A DNA stretch of 8,272 bases from Actinomycetota bacterium (GTDB lineage: Bacteria; Actinomycetota; Thermoleophilia; UBA2241). The stretch is taken from contig JAAYBE010000197.1 in assembly GCA_012719015.1 (NCBI GenBank), forward strand, positions 1 through 8,272. Reading direction: 5' to 3'. A program made the position numbers and the translations under genes. Under the pieces are notes generated by a model. That model saw only the letters and a program-made list of their open reading frames with translations. It was not told where the DNA came from and did not search any database. Positions 1-6,354 of this stretch are shown here, one piece after another (the stretch's first letter is position 1; every line of letters starts with the position of its first letter).

Positions 1-1110
1 TACGGCCGGTTGCCCTACGCGGCGAGCGTGTTCTCCGCCAGCCCGGAGCTCAGGATCGAGCAGCCGGCGCTGGACGGCTACGTCACGCTCCTGCGCGCCG
101 TGCTCACGCCGCGGCTCGCCGAGCTCGGCCTGGCGCCGCTGCCGCGTCCGGGCTGGATGTGGGGCGCCAAGCGCTTCGCCGTTGCGTTGACCCACGACCT
201 CGACAACCTGCGCCGATGGACGCGGCGAGGGTTCGCCGCGACCGGCTACCGTGCGGCACGCGCCGTCCGCAGACGTGACTGGGCCGCCGTGCGCGGCGAG
301 CTCGGCGATGCCGCCGACTGGCTCGTGCGTCATCTTCCGCGCGGCACGGACCCCTTCTGGACGTTCCCTCGCATGCTGGGCGGCGAAGACGTCCGCGGCG
401 TCTCGTCCACCTTCTACGTCATCGCGCGGCACACGCACAGACAGGACGGGAGCCAGCCCGCGTCGTACCGTCGACTCCGTCCCCGGGCCCTGGAGGTGGT
501 GACGCGGCATGGGCGCGAGGTCGGACTGCACGGCAACGACGCCGACCGCCTCGACGAGGCCGCGCTGGCCGCCGACCGTGCACTTCTCGCGCGCCAGGCC
601 GGCGCCGAGGTGCGCGGCATACGCTACCACTACCTGCGCTGTCTCTACCACGAGACGCTGCCCTTGCTGGAGCGGGCGGGGTTCACGTACGACACCAGCC
701 TGGCCTTCGCCGAACACGAGGGTTTCCGCTGCGGCTGCTCCTTCCCTTTCCGTCCTTACTCCCTGGCGGAGGAGCGGCCCCTCGAGCTGATCGAGCTGCC
801 GCTGGCGGTGATGGACGGCACGCTCCAGCAGCCGCACTATCGTGGTCTGCCGGCGACGGAGGCCGCGGAGGCGGCCGCGGCCGTGTTCGCACAGGTGCGC
901 GAGAGCGGAGGAGCGGCCAGCCTCTTGTGGCACAACAACCGCTTCGACCCACGCCTCTCACGCGGCTACGACAAGGTCTACTGGCGGCTGGTCGACGAGG
1001 TGCTCGCCCGTGGCGGTGAGGCGACATCGGCCGGTGCGGTCGTGACCCGCTGGCGAGAGGCGCTGGGGATGCCGGCGACCAGCGGCGGCTCGGGAGCCGG
1101 GACGGCGTGA
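1..1110 (+). CDS. Polysaccharide deacetylase-like protein (CE4/NodB-like fold), 5' end missing
   Basis: The frame is open to base 1 and reads sensibly through it (YGRLPYAASVF), so the true start lies left of the window; the TTG at base 10 is an artefact of the edge. About 369 codons are visible. The segment THDLDN (bases 190-207) matches the metal-binding strand-1 Asp motif of CE4-type deacetylases. GLHGND (523-540), RYHYLR (622-639), ELPLAVMDGTL (793-825) and WHNNRFD (928-948) match the conserved blocks of the deacetylase-like subfamily common in exopolysaccharide loci. The usual second His of an H-x3-H motif is not apparent after GLHG, which holds Asp residues instead, so the chemistry may differ from classical deacetylases. 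The expected role is removal of an acetyl group from a surface polysaccharide or its precursor; the substrate is unknown. The stop overlaps the next gene's GTG by 4 bases, implying translational coupling. No signal peptide can be judged because the N-terminus is absent. Confidence 0.85.
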   Translation, partial: YGRLPYAASVFSASPELRIEQPALDGYVTLLRAVLTPRLAELGLAPLPRPGWMWGAKRFAVALTHDLDNLRRWTRRGFAATGYRAARAVRRRDWAAVRGELGDAADWLVRHLPRGTDPFWTFPRMLGGEDVRGVSSTFYVIARHTHRQDGSQPASYRRLRPRALEVVTRHGREVGLHGNDADRLDEAALAADRALLARQAGAEVRGIRYHYLRCLYHETLPLLERAGFTYDTSLAFAEHEGFRCGCSFPFRPYSLAEERPLELIELPLAVMDGTLQQPHYRGLPATEAAEAAAAVFAQVRESGGAASLLWHNNRFDPRLSRGYDKVYWRLVDEVLARGGEATSAGAVVTRWREALGMPATSGGSGAGTA

Positions 1111-2240
1111 CCCGGGTCGTCCACCTCAGCGTCGTCCACAGGCCGGACGACCCGCGCATCCTCGAGCGCGAGTGCCGCACGCTGGCGCGCGCGGGCTACG
1201 ACGTCATGTACATGGCGCCCGGCGCACAGCCAGGGTGGGACGCCGCCGGGGTGCTCCTCGCGCCGCTGCCGCAACGCGGCCGCAGGACCAGGTTCCTGAG
1301 TTCCGCGGGAATCGTGCGCTCCCTCAGGGCGCTGCGACCCCGTGTGCTGCACGTCCACGACCCTGAACTGCTCACCCTGTTCCCGATCGTCAAGGCGTTC
1401 GTGCCGCGGCTCGTCTACGACATGCACGAGTACGTCCCCGAGGCGGTCGCCGGCAAGCCCTACCTCCCACAGGCCGTCCGACCGGCCGCGTCTCGCACCA
1501 CCGCGCTCGCCCAGAGAAGCCTCGCCGCGCTGGCCTCCGGCGTCGTGGTGGTCACCGAGGGGCAACTGGACGCCCTCGGAAGCGAGCCCGAGCTTCGCCT
1601 CGTCTCGCCGAACTACCCTCGTCTCGAACGCTTCAAGGATGCCGTCCCCGTGCCCGAGCTGGCCGCGGACCCGCGCCTCAAGATCGTCTACGTCGGCAGC
1701 CTGTCGCGCGCCCGTGGCTGCACGGTGATGCTCGACGTCATGGAGCGGCTCGGCCCGGAGGAGGCCGTGCTCTATCTGGGGGGCACCTTCAACGACGCCG
1801 CGCTCGAGGACGAGGTCAAGGCGCGGCTCGCCGCCGGACTCGAGGACCGTGTCAAGCTGCTCGGCCGGGTTCCGCCGGCGGAACTGCCACGCTACCTCGG
1901 CGCGGCCGATGTCGTCTGGGTGCCGTCCGTGCCGACGGCGCAGTACAGCAACACCGCCGTGCCGACGAAGCTCTTCGAGGGCATGGCGATGGGACTGGCC
2001 GCGCTCGTCAGCGACCTGCCCGGGCGCGGCGAGTTCATTCGCACGGAGCGCTGCGGGCTGGCCGTCGCGCCGGGCGTGCAGGGCCATCTCGAGGGAGTGC
2101 GACGCCTGCTCGCCCGGCGAGCGGATCTGCCCGGGATGGGCGCCCGCGCCCGCGCCGCGGTCGCGCGCCGCTACAGCTGGGAGGCGGTCGAGCGCGACCT
2201 GGTGGACTTCTACGGCGCGCTCTGCTCCGGGCCGGGCTGA
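1107..2240 (+). CDS. Glycosyltransferase, GT4-like (GT-B fold)
   Basis: This 377-residue protein has a normal length for a two-domain GT-B transferase. Its N-terminal domain begins VVHLSVVHRPDDPRI, with the pattern HxxDDPRI-x-ERECRTLA-x-AGYDV typical of a GT4 subgroup, and contains HVHDPELL (residues 82-89) and YDMHEYVPE (104-112). The C-terminal nucleotide-sugar domain starts near IVYVGSLSRARG (193-204) and includes KLLGRVPPAELPRYL (250-264). The block PTKLFEGMAMG (286-296) holds the Glu that usually contacts the donor sugar, followed by SDLPGRGEFI (302-311). There is no signal peptide or membrane span, so it should act in the cytoplasm or at the inner membrane surface, moving a sugar from a nucleotide donor to a lipid-linked acceptor. 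Donor and acceptor cannot be read from sequence. The GTG start overlaps the upstream stop (GTGA), and only a weak purine-rich site precedes it, which fits coupled translation. Confidence 0.9.
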   Translation: MTRVVHLSVVHRPDDPRILERECRTLARAGYDVMYMAPGAQPGWDAAGVLLAPLPQRGRRTRFLSSAGIVRSLRALRPRVLHVHDPELLTLFPIVKAFVPRLVYDMHEYVPEAVAGKPYLPQAVRPAASRTTALAQRSLAALASGVVVVTEGQLDALGSEPELRLVSPNYPRLERFKDAVPVPELAADPRLKIVYVGSLSRARGCTVMLDVMERLGPEEAVLYLGGTFNDAALEDEVKARLAAGLEDRVKLLGRVPPAELPRYLGAADVVWVPSVPTAQYSNTAVPTKLFEGMAMGLAALVSDLPGRGEFIRTERCGLAVAPGVQGHLEGVRRLLARRADLPGMGARARAAVARRYSWEAVERDLVDFYGALCSGPG

Positions 2241-2250
2241 GAGCGCCGGT

Positions 2251-3081
2251 TCAGCGCGGGTCGCCGAACAGACAGCGTTCCGCGTTCGCCGAGAAGAACA
2301 GCTCGCGCACCTCCGGCTTGACGGCCTCCGACCAGGCCTCCACGGCGCGGTCGAACTCCACCAGCGGGTAGTCGGTGCCGAACAGGCAGCGGTCCTTGAG
2401 GTAGGAGTTGACCGCCCGGAGAGTCGCCTCGGGAAGGTACTGGGGCCACAGGGCGCTGAACTCGAGGAAGATGTTGGGATGCTTCTGGGCCACGGCCAGC
2501 GGCAGGACCCCGAAACCGTTGCCGGCGTGCGAGATCACGAGCTTGAGGCCGGGGAAGTTCATGGCGATCTCGTCCATGTATTTGGGATCGCCCAGCCACA
2601 TGCTCTGGAAGCGGTTGTAGTGCAGGCTGCCGTGGACGATCGCGACCAGGTTGTGCGCCTCGCAGTGGGCGTAGATCGGGTAGAGGACGCTGGCGTTGGC
2701 CGGCACGCCCCAGATGTACGGGCTGACGTTGACGCCCAGGAACCCGGCCCTCTGACACCGCTCGATCTCCTCCAGGTTGCGGCGCACACCGTACTTGGGG
2801 TGCACGCCGGCGATGTAGTAGAAGGGGTCGGCCTCGCCGAGCGCCTCGTGGACCTGCATGAGGTGGTCGTTGTCCTCGATCGACCCGCCGCAGACGACCC
2901 CGCGGGAGACGCCGCCGGCCCGCATCATCTCGATGTACTCCGGCATGCCGAGCGGGGTCAGCCGGGGCCGCATCCTGTAGAGCTCGATGTATTGGGAGAA
3001 GTGGGGCGCCGGATCGTCCGGGTCCCAGGGGCCCAGCATGTGCTCGGTGCGGAACCGTATGCGGAAATCGACGACGTCCAT
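2251..3081 (-). CDS. Amidohydrolase-superfamily protein (Amidohydro_2 type) with altered metal site
   Basis: The 276-residue protein has the layout of amidohydrolase-2 TIM-barrel enzymes, a family that includes decarboxylases such as ACMSD and assorted hydrolases. Recognisable strand ends are VDFRIRF (4-10), GVVCGGSIEDN (61-71), YYIAGVHPKYG (88-98), FLGVNVSP (114-121), VAIVHGS (146-152), LVISHAGNG (181-189), IFLEFSA (204-210) and CLFGTDYPL (232-240). H150, H185 and D237 match the later metal or catalytic positions. The usual strand-1 DxHxH motif reads D5-F-R7-I-R9, so both first metal ligands are Arg. The protein may hold its metal differently or be non-catalytic; other members with DFRxR starts exist as far as I recall. 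The start is supported by AAAGGA 7 bases upstream. It lies 26 bases behind the GNAT-like gene, probably in one transcript, and converges on the glycosyltransferase gene. The substrate is unknown and no role in polysaccharide synthesis is obvious. Confidence 0.85.
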   Translation of the reverse strand: MDVVDFRIRFRTEHMLGPWDPDDPAPHFSQYIELYRMRPRLTPLGMPEYIEMMRAGGVSRGVVCGGSIEDNDHLMQVHEALGEADPFYYIAGVHPKYGVRRNLEEIERCQRAGFLGVNVSPYIWGVPANASVLYPIYAHCEAHNLVAIVHGSLHYNRFQSMWLGDPKYMDEIAMNFPGLKLVISHAGNGFGVLPLAVAQKHPNIFLEFSALWPQYLPEATLRAVNSYLKDRCLFGTDYPLVEFDRAVEAWSEAVKPEVRELFFSANAERCLFGDPR

Positions 3082-3088
3082 GGCTGCG

Positions 3089-3094
3089 TCCTTT
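3089..3094 (-). promoter_or_regulatory. Ribosome binding site of the amidohydrolase-like gene
   Basis: On the minus strand AAAGGA sits 7 bases before the ATG at 3081, a good Shine-Dalgarno match that fixes this start. It lies in the 26-base gap behind the upstream gene's stop codon, so the gene can be translated from a shared transcript. Confidence 0.6.
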
Positions 3095-3107
3095 CGGTCT
3101 CGGGATG

Positions 3108-4250
3108 CTACGTCCGTGGAAGCCCTTCCATGACGAGCGCGGTGATGTACCAGGCGGCGTTGTCGGTGATCTCCTCCTCACCCCGCAACGCGTCGGGGAT
3201 GTAGACCAGGAACTGGCGCGGCGGCGGCTTCCTGAAGAGGGTGTGCGGGGCGAGCGACGACGCGTCGACGAATCCGGCGCTCCGCAACCTCCCGGGCAGA
3301 AGCGCCGAGCGCCGCAGGGTCAGGCACTTGATACGCGCGCAGCCGAGCTCGCGGCCCCGCTCGACGAGCGCCGCCAGCATGCACGCGAACAGATCCTTGC
3401 GGGCGCCGTCCACGATGATGTCGACCAGATGCAGATCATCACCCTGGACGAAGGTCACGGCGTACCCGAGCAGCCCGTCGTCGCCCCGCATCACGAGATA
3501 CTCGTGATCGACGTGGGGGTCCTCATTGACGCGCCAGCGCAGATAGGCGACGTTGCGCTCGACGCTCACGCCGTAAAGACGGCGGTTGCGGTCCCAGAGA
3601 CCGGCGATCTCGTCCAGCGGGGCGTCCTCCGGTCGGCGCGCCACCACGCGATGGCGACAGGAGCGTGGCCGGCGCACGACACCGTACCTCCACATGAGCC
3701 CCGTCAGCAGCACACTGAGCGCGGGCGCCGCCCTCCGCAGGCCCGCTCTCCTCGACATCAGGATCGACAGGACGTCCTCGTGCAGAGCGCCCTCGTCCAG
3801 CCAGAGCGTGTAGTTGGCCCAGTCGTCGAAGGCCACGTATCCGAGCTTCGTGCGCACGCGCCTGACGGCGCCGCCGGCCACCTGGCCGGCGGTGGTGAAG
3901 AAGAAGCTGTAGCGCTCCTTCTCGCGCTCGAAGCACTCACGCTCGTGGGCGGAGTACAGGCCCGTCCCCCGGACGTCGGGATGGCTCATGCAGTTCTCGG
4001 TCTTGCCCGCGAGCATGACGTGGCCGAGGACGCTGAGCGGCGTGGGGATGAGGCTGTACTGGGCGACGAGCTGGTCGCCCTCCTCGCGGTCCAGGTCGAA
4101 GAGCAGGTTCATGCTCCCCCGGCCGGCCCAGGTGTCGAGCCACTCCCAGGCGAACTCCGCGGGGGTCCGGTCCCTGCCGGTCAGCGACAGGTAGAGCCGA
4201 TTGATCTGCGCCTCGTCGCCCGGCTGATAGGCTCGGCTGAGTGTACGCAC
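3108..4250 (-). CDS. GNAT-like acyltransferase with two GNAT-type halves
   Basis: With the GTG start at 4250 the protein has 380 residues. The N-terminal half (about 1-150) resembles a GNAT domain: SRAYQPGDEAQINRLY opens strand 1, and HPDVRGTGLYSAHERECF (90-107) matches the acetyl-CoA pyrophosphate-binding loop (R-G-x-G) and following helix. TTAGQVAGGAVRR and LGYVAFDDW follow. The second half (about 200-345) has AYLRWRVNEDP (235-245), a hallmark of double-GNAT proteins in polysaccharide loci, then LLGYAVTF, LHLVDIIVDGARKDLFACMLAALV and LRSAGFVD. It lacks a clear second R/QxxGxG loop, so this half may be structural. The role is probably acyl transfer to a sugar or amine of the polymer or precursor; the substrate is unknown. 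A TTG two codons upstream (4256) lies 6 bases after AAGG and is an alternative start. The frame stays open far upstream over the divergent gene, but family similarity begins here. It probably heads a two-gene operon with the amidohydrolase-like gene. Confidence 0.78.
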   Translation of the reverse strand: MRTLSRAYQPGDEAQINRLYLSLTGRDRTPAEFAWEWLDTWAGRGSMNLLFDLDREEGDQLVAQYSLIPTPLSVLGHVMLAGKTENCMSHPDVRGTGLYSAHERECFEREKERYSFFFTTAGQVAGGAVRRVRTKLGYVAFDDWANYTLWLDEGALHEDVLSILMSRRAGLRRAAPALSVLLTGLMWRYGVVRRPRSCRHRVVARRPEDAPLDEIAGLWDRNRRLYGVSVERNVAYLRWRVNEDPHVDHEYLVMRGDDGLLGYAVTFVQGDDLHLVDIIVDGARKDLFACMLAALVERGRELGCARIKCLTLRRSALLPGRLRSAGFVDASSLAPHTLFRKPPPRQFLVYIPDALRGEEEITDNAAWYITALVMEGLPRT

Positions 4251-4304
4251 TGGCAAGACCCGCCTTGTCGGGACCCGCTCGTCGAGCGCGCGGGGGTACG
4301 GAGC

Positions 4305-4334
4305 AGTATCCTTCACCGGCGCGCAGGAGCACAA
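4305..4334 (-). promoter_or_regulatory. Candidate promoter for the minus-strand gene pair
   Basis: Read on the minus strand, TTGTGC (4334-4329) and GATACT (4310-4305) are separated by 18 bases, resembling -35 and -10 elements of a housekeeping sigma factor. Transcription would begin near 4298, leaving a leader of roughly 45-50 bases before the GTG at 4250. It lies in the only divergent intergenic gap of the window, where a promoter for this gene pair is expected. The match is modest and was found by eye. Confidence 0.4.
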
Positions 4335-4405
4335 CCACAGTCCGGGTCGACCGGGGCGGGACCACGCACGGCGGTCGATCGCGAGGAGCAGCCCTCCGCA
4401 CCGTG

Positions 4406-4411
4406 TAGAAT
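4406..4411 (+). promoter_or_regulatory. Candidate -10 element for a leaderless glycosyltransferase mRNA
   Basis: TAGAAT matches the actinobacterial -10 consensus TANNNT and is followed 7 bases later by GTG (4419). That spacing would place the transcription start at or next to the start codon, as in leaderless transcripts. No Shine-Dalgarno sequence stands at a workable distance before either GTG 4419 or ATG 4410, and the ATG overlaps the -10 element itself. No clear -35 box is visible. Confidence 0.45.
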
Positions 4412-4418
4412 GACCCGC

Positions 4419-5594
4419 GTGAAGGCCCTCGTCGTGTCGCACCTGTATCCCTCGCCCGGGGTCGAGCGCCACCTCTTCGTCCACCAACAGGTACTGGCGC
4501 TCAGGGAGCTCGGCGTCGACTCGAGGGTGATCTCCCCGACACCCTGGGTGCCGCGGTTGCTGCGGCGCGGCGAGCGCAACCTCCGCCGCGGCGCCAAGCC
4601 GAAGGCGGCGATCCTCGACGGGATCCCGGTCGACTACCCCCGGGTCTTCCAGCCGCCCAGACGGATCGTCTTCGATCGCCTGGGCGACCTCGCCCACCCG
4701 ACGGTGCGGCGGCTCCCGTCGCTGCGCGAGACACGGTACGACCTCGTCCATGCGCACCAGGCGCTGCCCGACGGCGCTCTCGCCCAGCGACTGGCCGCCG
4801 ACCTGGGCGTCCCGTTCGTGATCACGGTGCACGGAGCCGACGTCTACCAGCATCTCCGCGCCGGCGGCAAGGTGGAGCGGCGCGCCCGCCGGGTGCTGGG
4901 TGCGGCCGACGCGGTCATGGCGAACTCCAGCGTCGTCGGCCGCCTGTTGCACGACGTCGTCGCCCCGGAGCGGCTTGCCGTGGTGCTCAACGGTACCACC
5001 GGGCTCGAGCGGCCGGCGGCGCCGGCATCAGACTACCGTCCCGGGGAGCCGGTCGTCCTCACCGTGGGCCAGCTGATCCCGCGCAAGGGGACCGCCGACC
5101 TCGTCACCGCCGTCGGCAGGCTGCATCGCGACGGCCGACGGGTCCGGCTCGCGATCGTCGGCGACGGACCTCTGCGCCGCGCCCTGCAGGAGCAGGCCGC
5201 CGCGGCGGGCGTGAGCGATCAGGTCGACTTCGTCGGCCGCCTGGAGCACGCCCGCGTGCTCGCCATGATGGCGCGGGCACAGCTCTTCGCCCTGCCGAGC
5301 TGGGACGAGGCCTTCGGACTCGTCTACACGGAGGCGATGGCCCAGGGCACTCCGATCCTCGCGCTCCGCGGAGGGGGGCCCGACGACTTCGTCGAGCACG
5401 GTGTCAGCGGCGGATGGCTGGTCCCTGAACACGACCCCGGCGCCATCGCGGACGTCATCCGTGGGGTCCTCGACGACCCCGCGCAGGCGAGTGCGATCGG
5501 CGATCGCGGCCGCGCCACCGCCCTCGGTCTGAGCTGGACCCGCAACGCCGAGTCGACGCTCGCCGTCTACACGCGCGTCCTCGGTCCGCGATGA
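4419..5594 (+). CDS. Glycosyltransferase, GT4 family (GT-B fold)
   Basis: The 391-residue protein begins MKALVVSHLYPSPGVERHLF, the first strand and donor-side loop typical of GT4 enzymes, followed by VHQQVLALRELG. The N-terminal acceptor domain includes DLVHAHQALPDG (108-119) and ITVHGADVY (135-143). The C-terminal donor domain starts at VLTVGQLIPRKG (213-224), where R222 and K223 occupy the usual phosphate-contacting positions. It continues with LAIVGDGPLR (244-253), VDFVGRLEHARVLAMMARA (269-287) and the EX7E motif E297-AFGLVYT-E305, then the block TPILALRGGGPDDFVEHG (311-328). Motifs are intact, so this is probably a working cytosolic retaining transferase of lipid-linked oligosaccharide assembly; its sugars are unknown. 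An in-frame ATG at 4410 is an alternative start adding three residues, but it overlaps a candidate -10 element, so I prefer GTG 4419. It is transcribed divergently from the GNAT-like gene and followed by a hairpin. Confidence 0.92.
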   Translation: MKALVVSHLYPSPGVERHLFVHQQVLALRELGVDSRVISPTPWVPRLLRRGERNLRRGAKPKAAILDGIPVDYPRVFQPPRRIVFDRLGDLAHPTVRRLPSLRETRYDLVHAHQALPDGALAQRLAADLGVPFVITVHGADVYQHLRAGGKVERRARRVLGAADAVMANSSVVGRLLHDVVAPERLAVVLNGTTGLERPAAPASDYRPGEPVVLTVGQLIPRKGTADLVTAVGRLHRDGRRVRLAIVGDGPLRRALQEQAAAAGVSDQVDFVGRLEHARVLAMMARAQLFALPSWDEAFGLVYTEAMAQGTPILALRGGGPDDFVEHGVSGGWLVPEHDPGAIADVIRGVLDDPAQASAIGDRGRATALGLSWTRNAESTLAVYTRVLGPR

Positions 5595-5605
5595 CGCCGT
5601 CGGAT

Positions 5606-5628
5606 GCACCGGGGCGAGGCTCCGGTGC
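5606..5628 (+). terminator. Hairpin, probable transcription terminator
   Basis: Bases 5606-5615 pair with 5619-5628 to form a 10-bp GC-rich stem (one G-T pair) capped by a 3-base loop, starting 11 bases after the glycosyltransferase stop. Only a short GTTT run (5631-5634) follows, so it is a terminator of the T-poor kind common in high-GC bacteria rather than a classical one. It sits directly before a candidate promoter, which supports a transcript boundary. Confidence 0.55.
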
Positions 5629-5633
5629 GGGTT

Positions 5634-5642
5634 TGGTAGACT
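5634..5642 (+). promoter_or_regulatory. Candidate extended -10 promoter for the PIG-L/glycosyltransferase pair
   Basis: TAGACT (5637-5642) is preceded by TGG, giving the TGN-TANNNT form of an extended -10 promoter; no -35 hexamer is apparent. Transcription would start near 5649 and leave a leader of about 55 bases before the GTG at 5706. An identical TAGACT stands before the Wzz-like gene, and both follow a hairpin. Confidence 0.5.
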
Positions 5643-5691
5643 CGGACGGTCCGCTCCGCGCGGGGCCGGCATGACGACGCCCGCGCCGCCC

Positions 5692-5698
5692 AGGGAGG
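5692..5698 (+). promoter_or_regulatory. Strong ribosome binding site deciding the PIG-L start
   Basis: AGGGAGG lies 7 bases before GTG 5706, one of the best Shine-Dalgarno matches in the window. It selects this GTG as the start of the deacetylase gene over the ATG at 5671. Confidence 0.7.
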
Positions 5699-5705
5699 CC
5701 TCCAC

Positions 5706-6344
5706 GTGAGTATCGAACGCTTCGACAACGTGCTCGTCCTCGCGCCGCACACCGACGACGGCGAGTTCGGCTGCGGCGGCACCATGGCGCGGCTCATCGA
5801 GAACGGAGTCAGGGTCACCTACGCCGCCTTCAGCACCGCCGCCAAGAGCGTCCCCGAGGGCTTCCCCAAAGACGTGCTCAAGCACGAGGTGCGTGCCGCG
5901 ACGCACGTGCTCGGTATCCCCGAGGAGTGTCTCCGGGTCTACGATTTCGAGGTCCGCACCTTCCCCACCGTGCGCCAGGACATCCTGGAGGAGATGATCG
6001 TGCTGCAGCGCGAAGTGGACCCGGACTGCGTGCTGCTGCCGGCGCTGATCGACCTGCACCAGGACCACAAGACGGTCGCCGAGGAGGGGCTGCGCGCCTT
6101 CAAGCGCACCACCGTCCTCGCCTACGAGATCCCGTGGAACAACCTCAACTTCTCACAGCAGGCCTACGTGCGACTCGAAGAGCGTCACATCGAGAAGAAG
6201 GTGCAGGCGCTCTCCTGCTACGCGAGCCAGGGGCATCGCAACTACCTCGACGAGGAGTACATCCGCAACGTCGGCCTCACGCGCGGCATCAACATCGGCT
6301 GCGCGTTCGCCGAGGTGTTCGAAGTCTACCGCTGGGTGCTCTGA
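5706..6344 (+). CDS. PIG-L family N-acetylglucosaminyl deacetylase-like protein
   Basis: This 212-residue protein has the length and motifs of the PIG-L/LmbE family, zinc enzymes that remove acetyl groups from GlcNAc-containing substrates (for example MshB, BshB and PIG-L). The first motif reads APHTDDGEFGCGG (13-25), a variant of the usual AHPDDE, with H15 and D18 as zinc ligands and D17 as the likely catalytic base. The second motif is DLHQDHKTV (116-124), where H121 is the third zinc ligand of the HxxH block. WNNLNFSQQAYVRL (144-157) and KKVQALSCYASQ (164-175) follow, as in small soluble members. There is no signal peptide, so it should act in the cytosol on a nucleotide-linked or lipid-linked sugar. 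It is followed 10 bases later by a glycosyltransferase gene and probably shares its transcript. GTG 5706 is fixed by a strong ribosome binding site. The substrate is inferred only from family and context. Confidence 0.9.
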   Translation: MSIERFDNVLVLAPHTDDGEFGCGGTMARLIENGVRVTYAAFSTAAKSVPEGFPKDVLKHEVRAATHVLGIPEECLRVYDFEVRTFPTVRQDILEEMIVLQREVDPDCVLLPALIDLHQDHKTVAEEGLRAFKRTTVLAYEIPWNNLNFSQQAYVRLEERHIEKKVQALSCYASQGHRNYLDEEYIRNVGLTRGINIGCAFAEVFEVYRWVL

Positions 6345-6354
6345 CGCCGCTCAC

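Noticed and set aside
10..12. TTG as the start of the first gene
   Set aside because: The frame is open to base 1 with plausible family sequence before the TTG, and no ribosome binding site can be seen; the gene is cut by the window edge.
978..2087. Long minus-strand open frame of 369 codons opposite the first glycosyltransferase
   Set aside because: Composition (many His, Arg, Asp, Gly) is typical of the reverse complement of a GC-rich gene, while the plus-strand frame has clear glycosyltransferase motifs.
2236..2255. Small inverted repeat whose arms contain both convergent stop codons (GCTGA and TCAGC)
   Set aside because: A 5-bp stem with a 10-base loop and no T-run is too weak to call a bidirectional terminator, although the position would suit one.
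3105..4409. Plus-strand open frame running 435 codons upstream of the second glycosyltransferase, giving an apparent 829-residue protein
   Set aside because: It is antisense to the GNAT-like gene, has no family-like sequence, and is rich in residues expected from a GC-rich shadow frame. The glycosyltransferase fold starts cleanly at 4419.
4257..4952. Minus-strand open extension upstream of the GNAT-like gene
   Set aside because: It is antisense to the glycosyltransferase, resembles nothing recognisable, and crosses the candidate promoter. Family similarity begins at SRAYQPGDE just after 4250.
5028..6068. Minus-strand open frame of 346 codons spanning the second glycosyltransferase, the intergenic gap and the PIG-L gene
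   Set aside because: It covers two well-supported plus-strand genes plus a hairpin and promoter, and shows no domain-like sequence.
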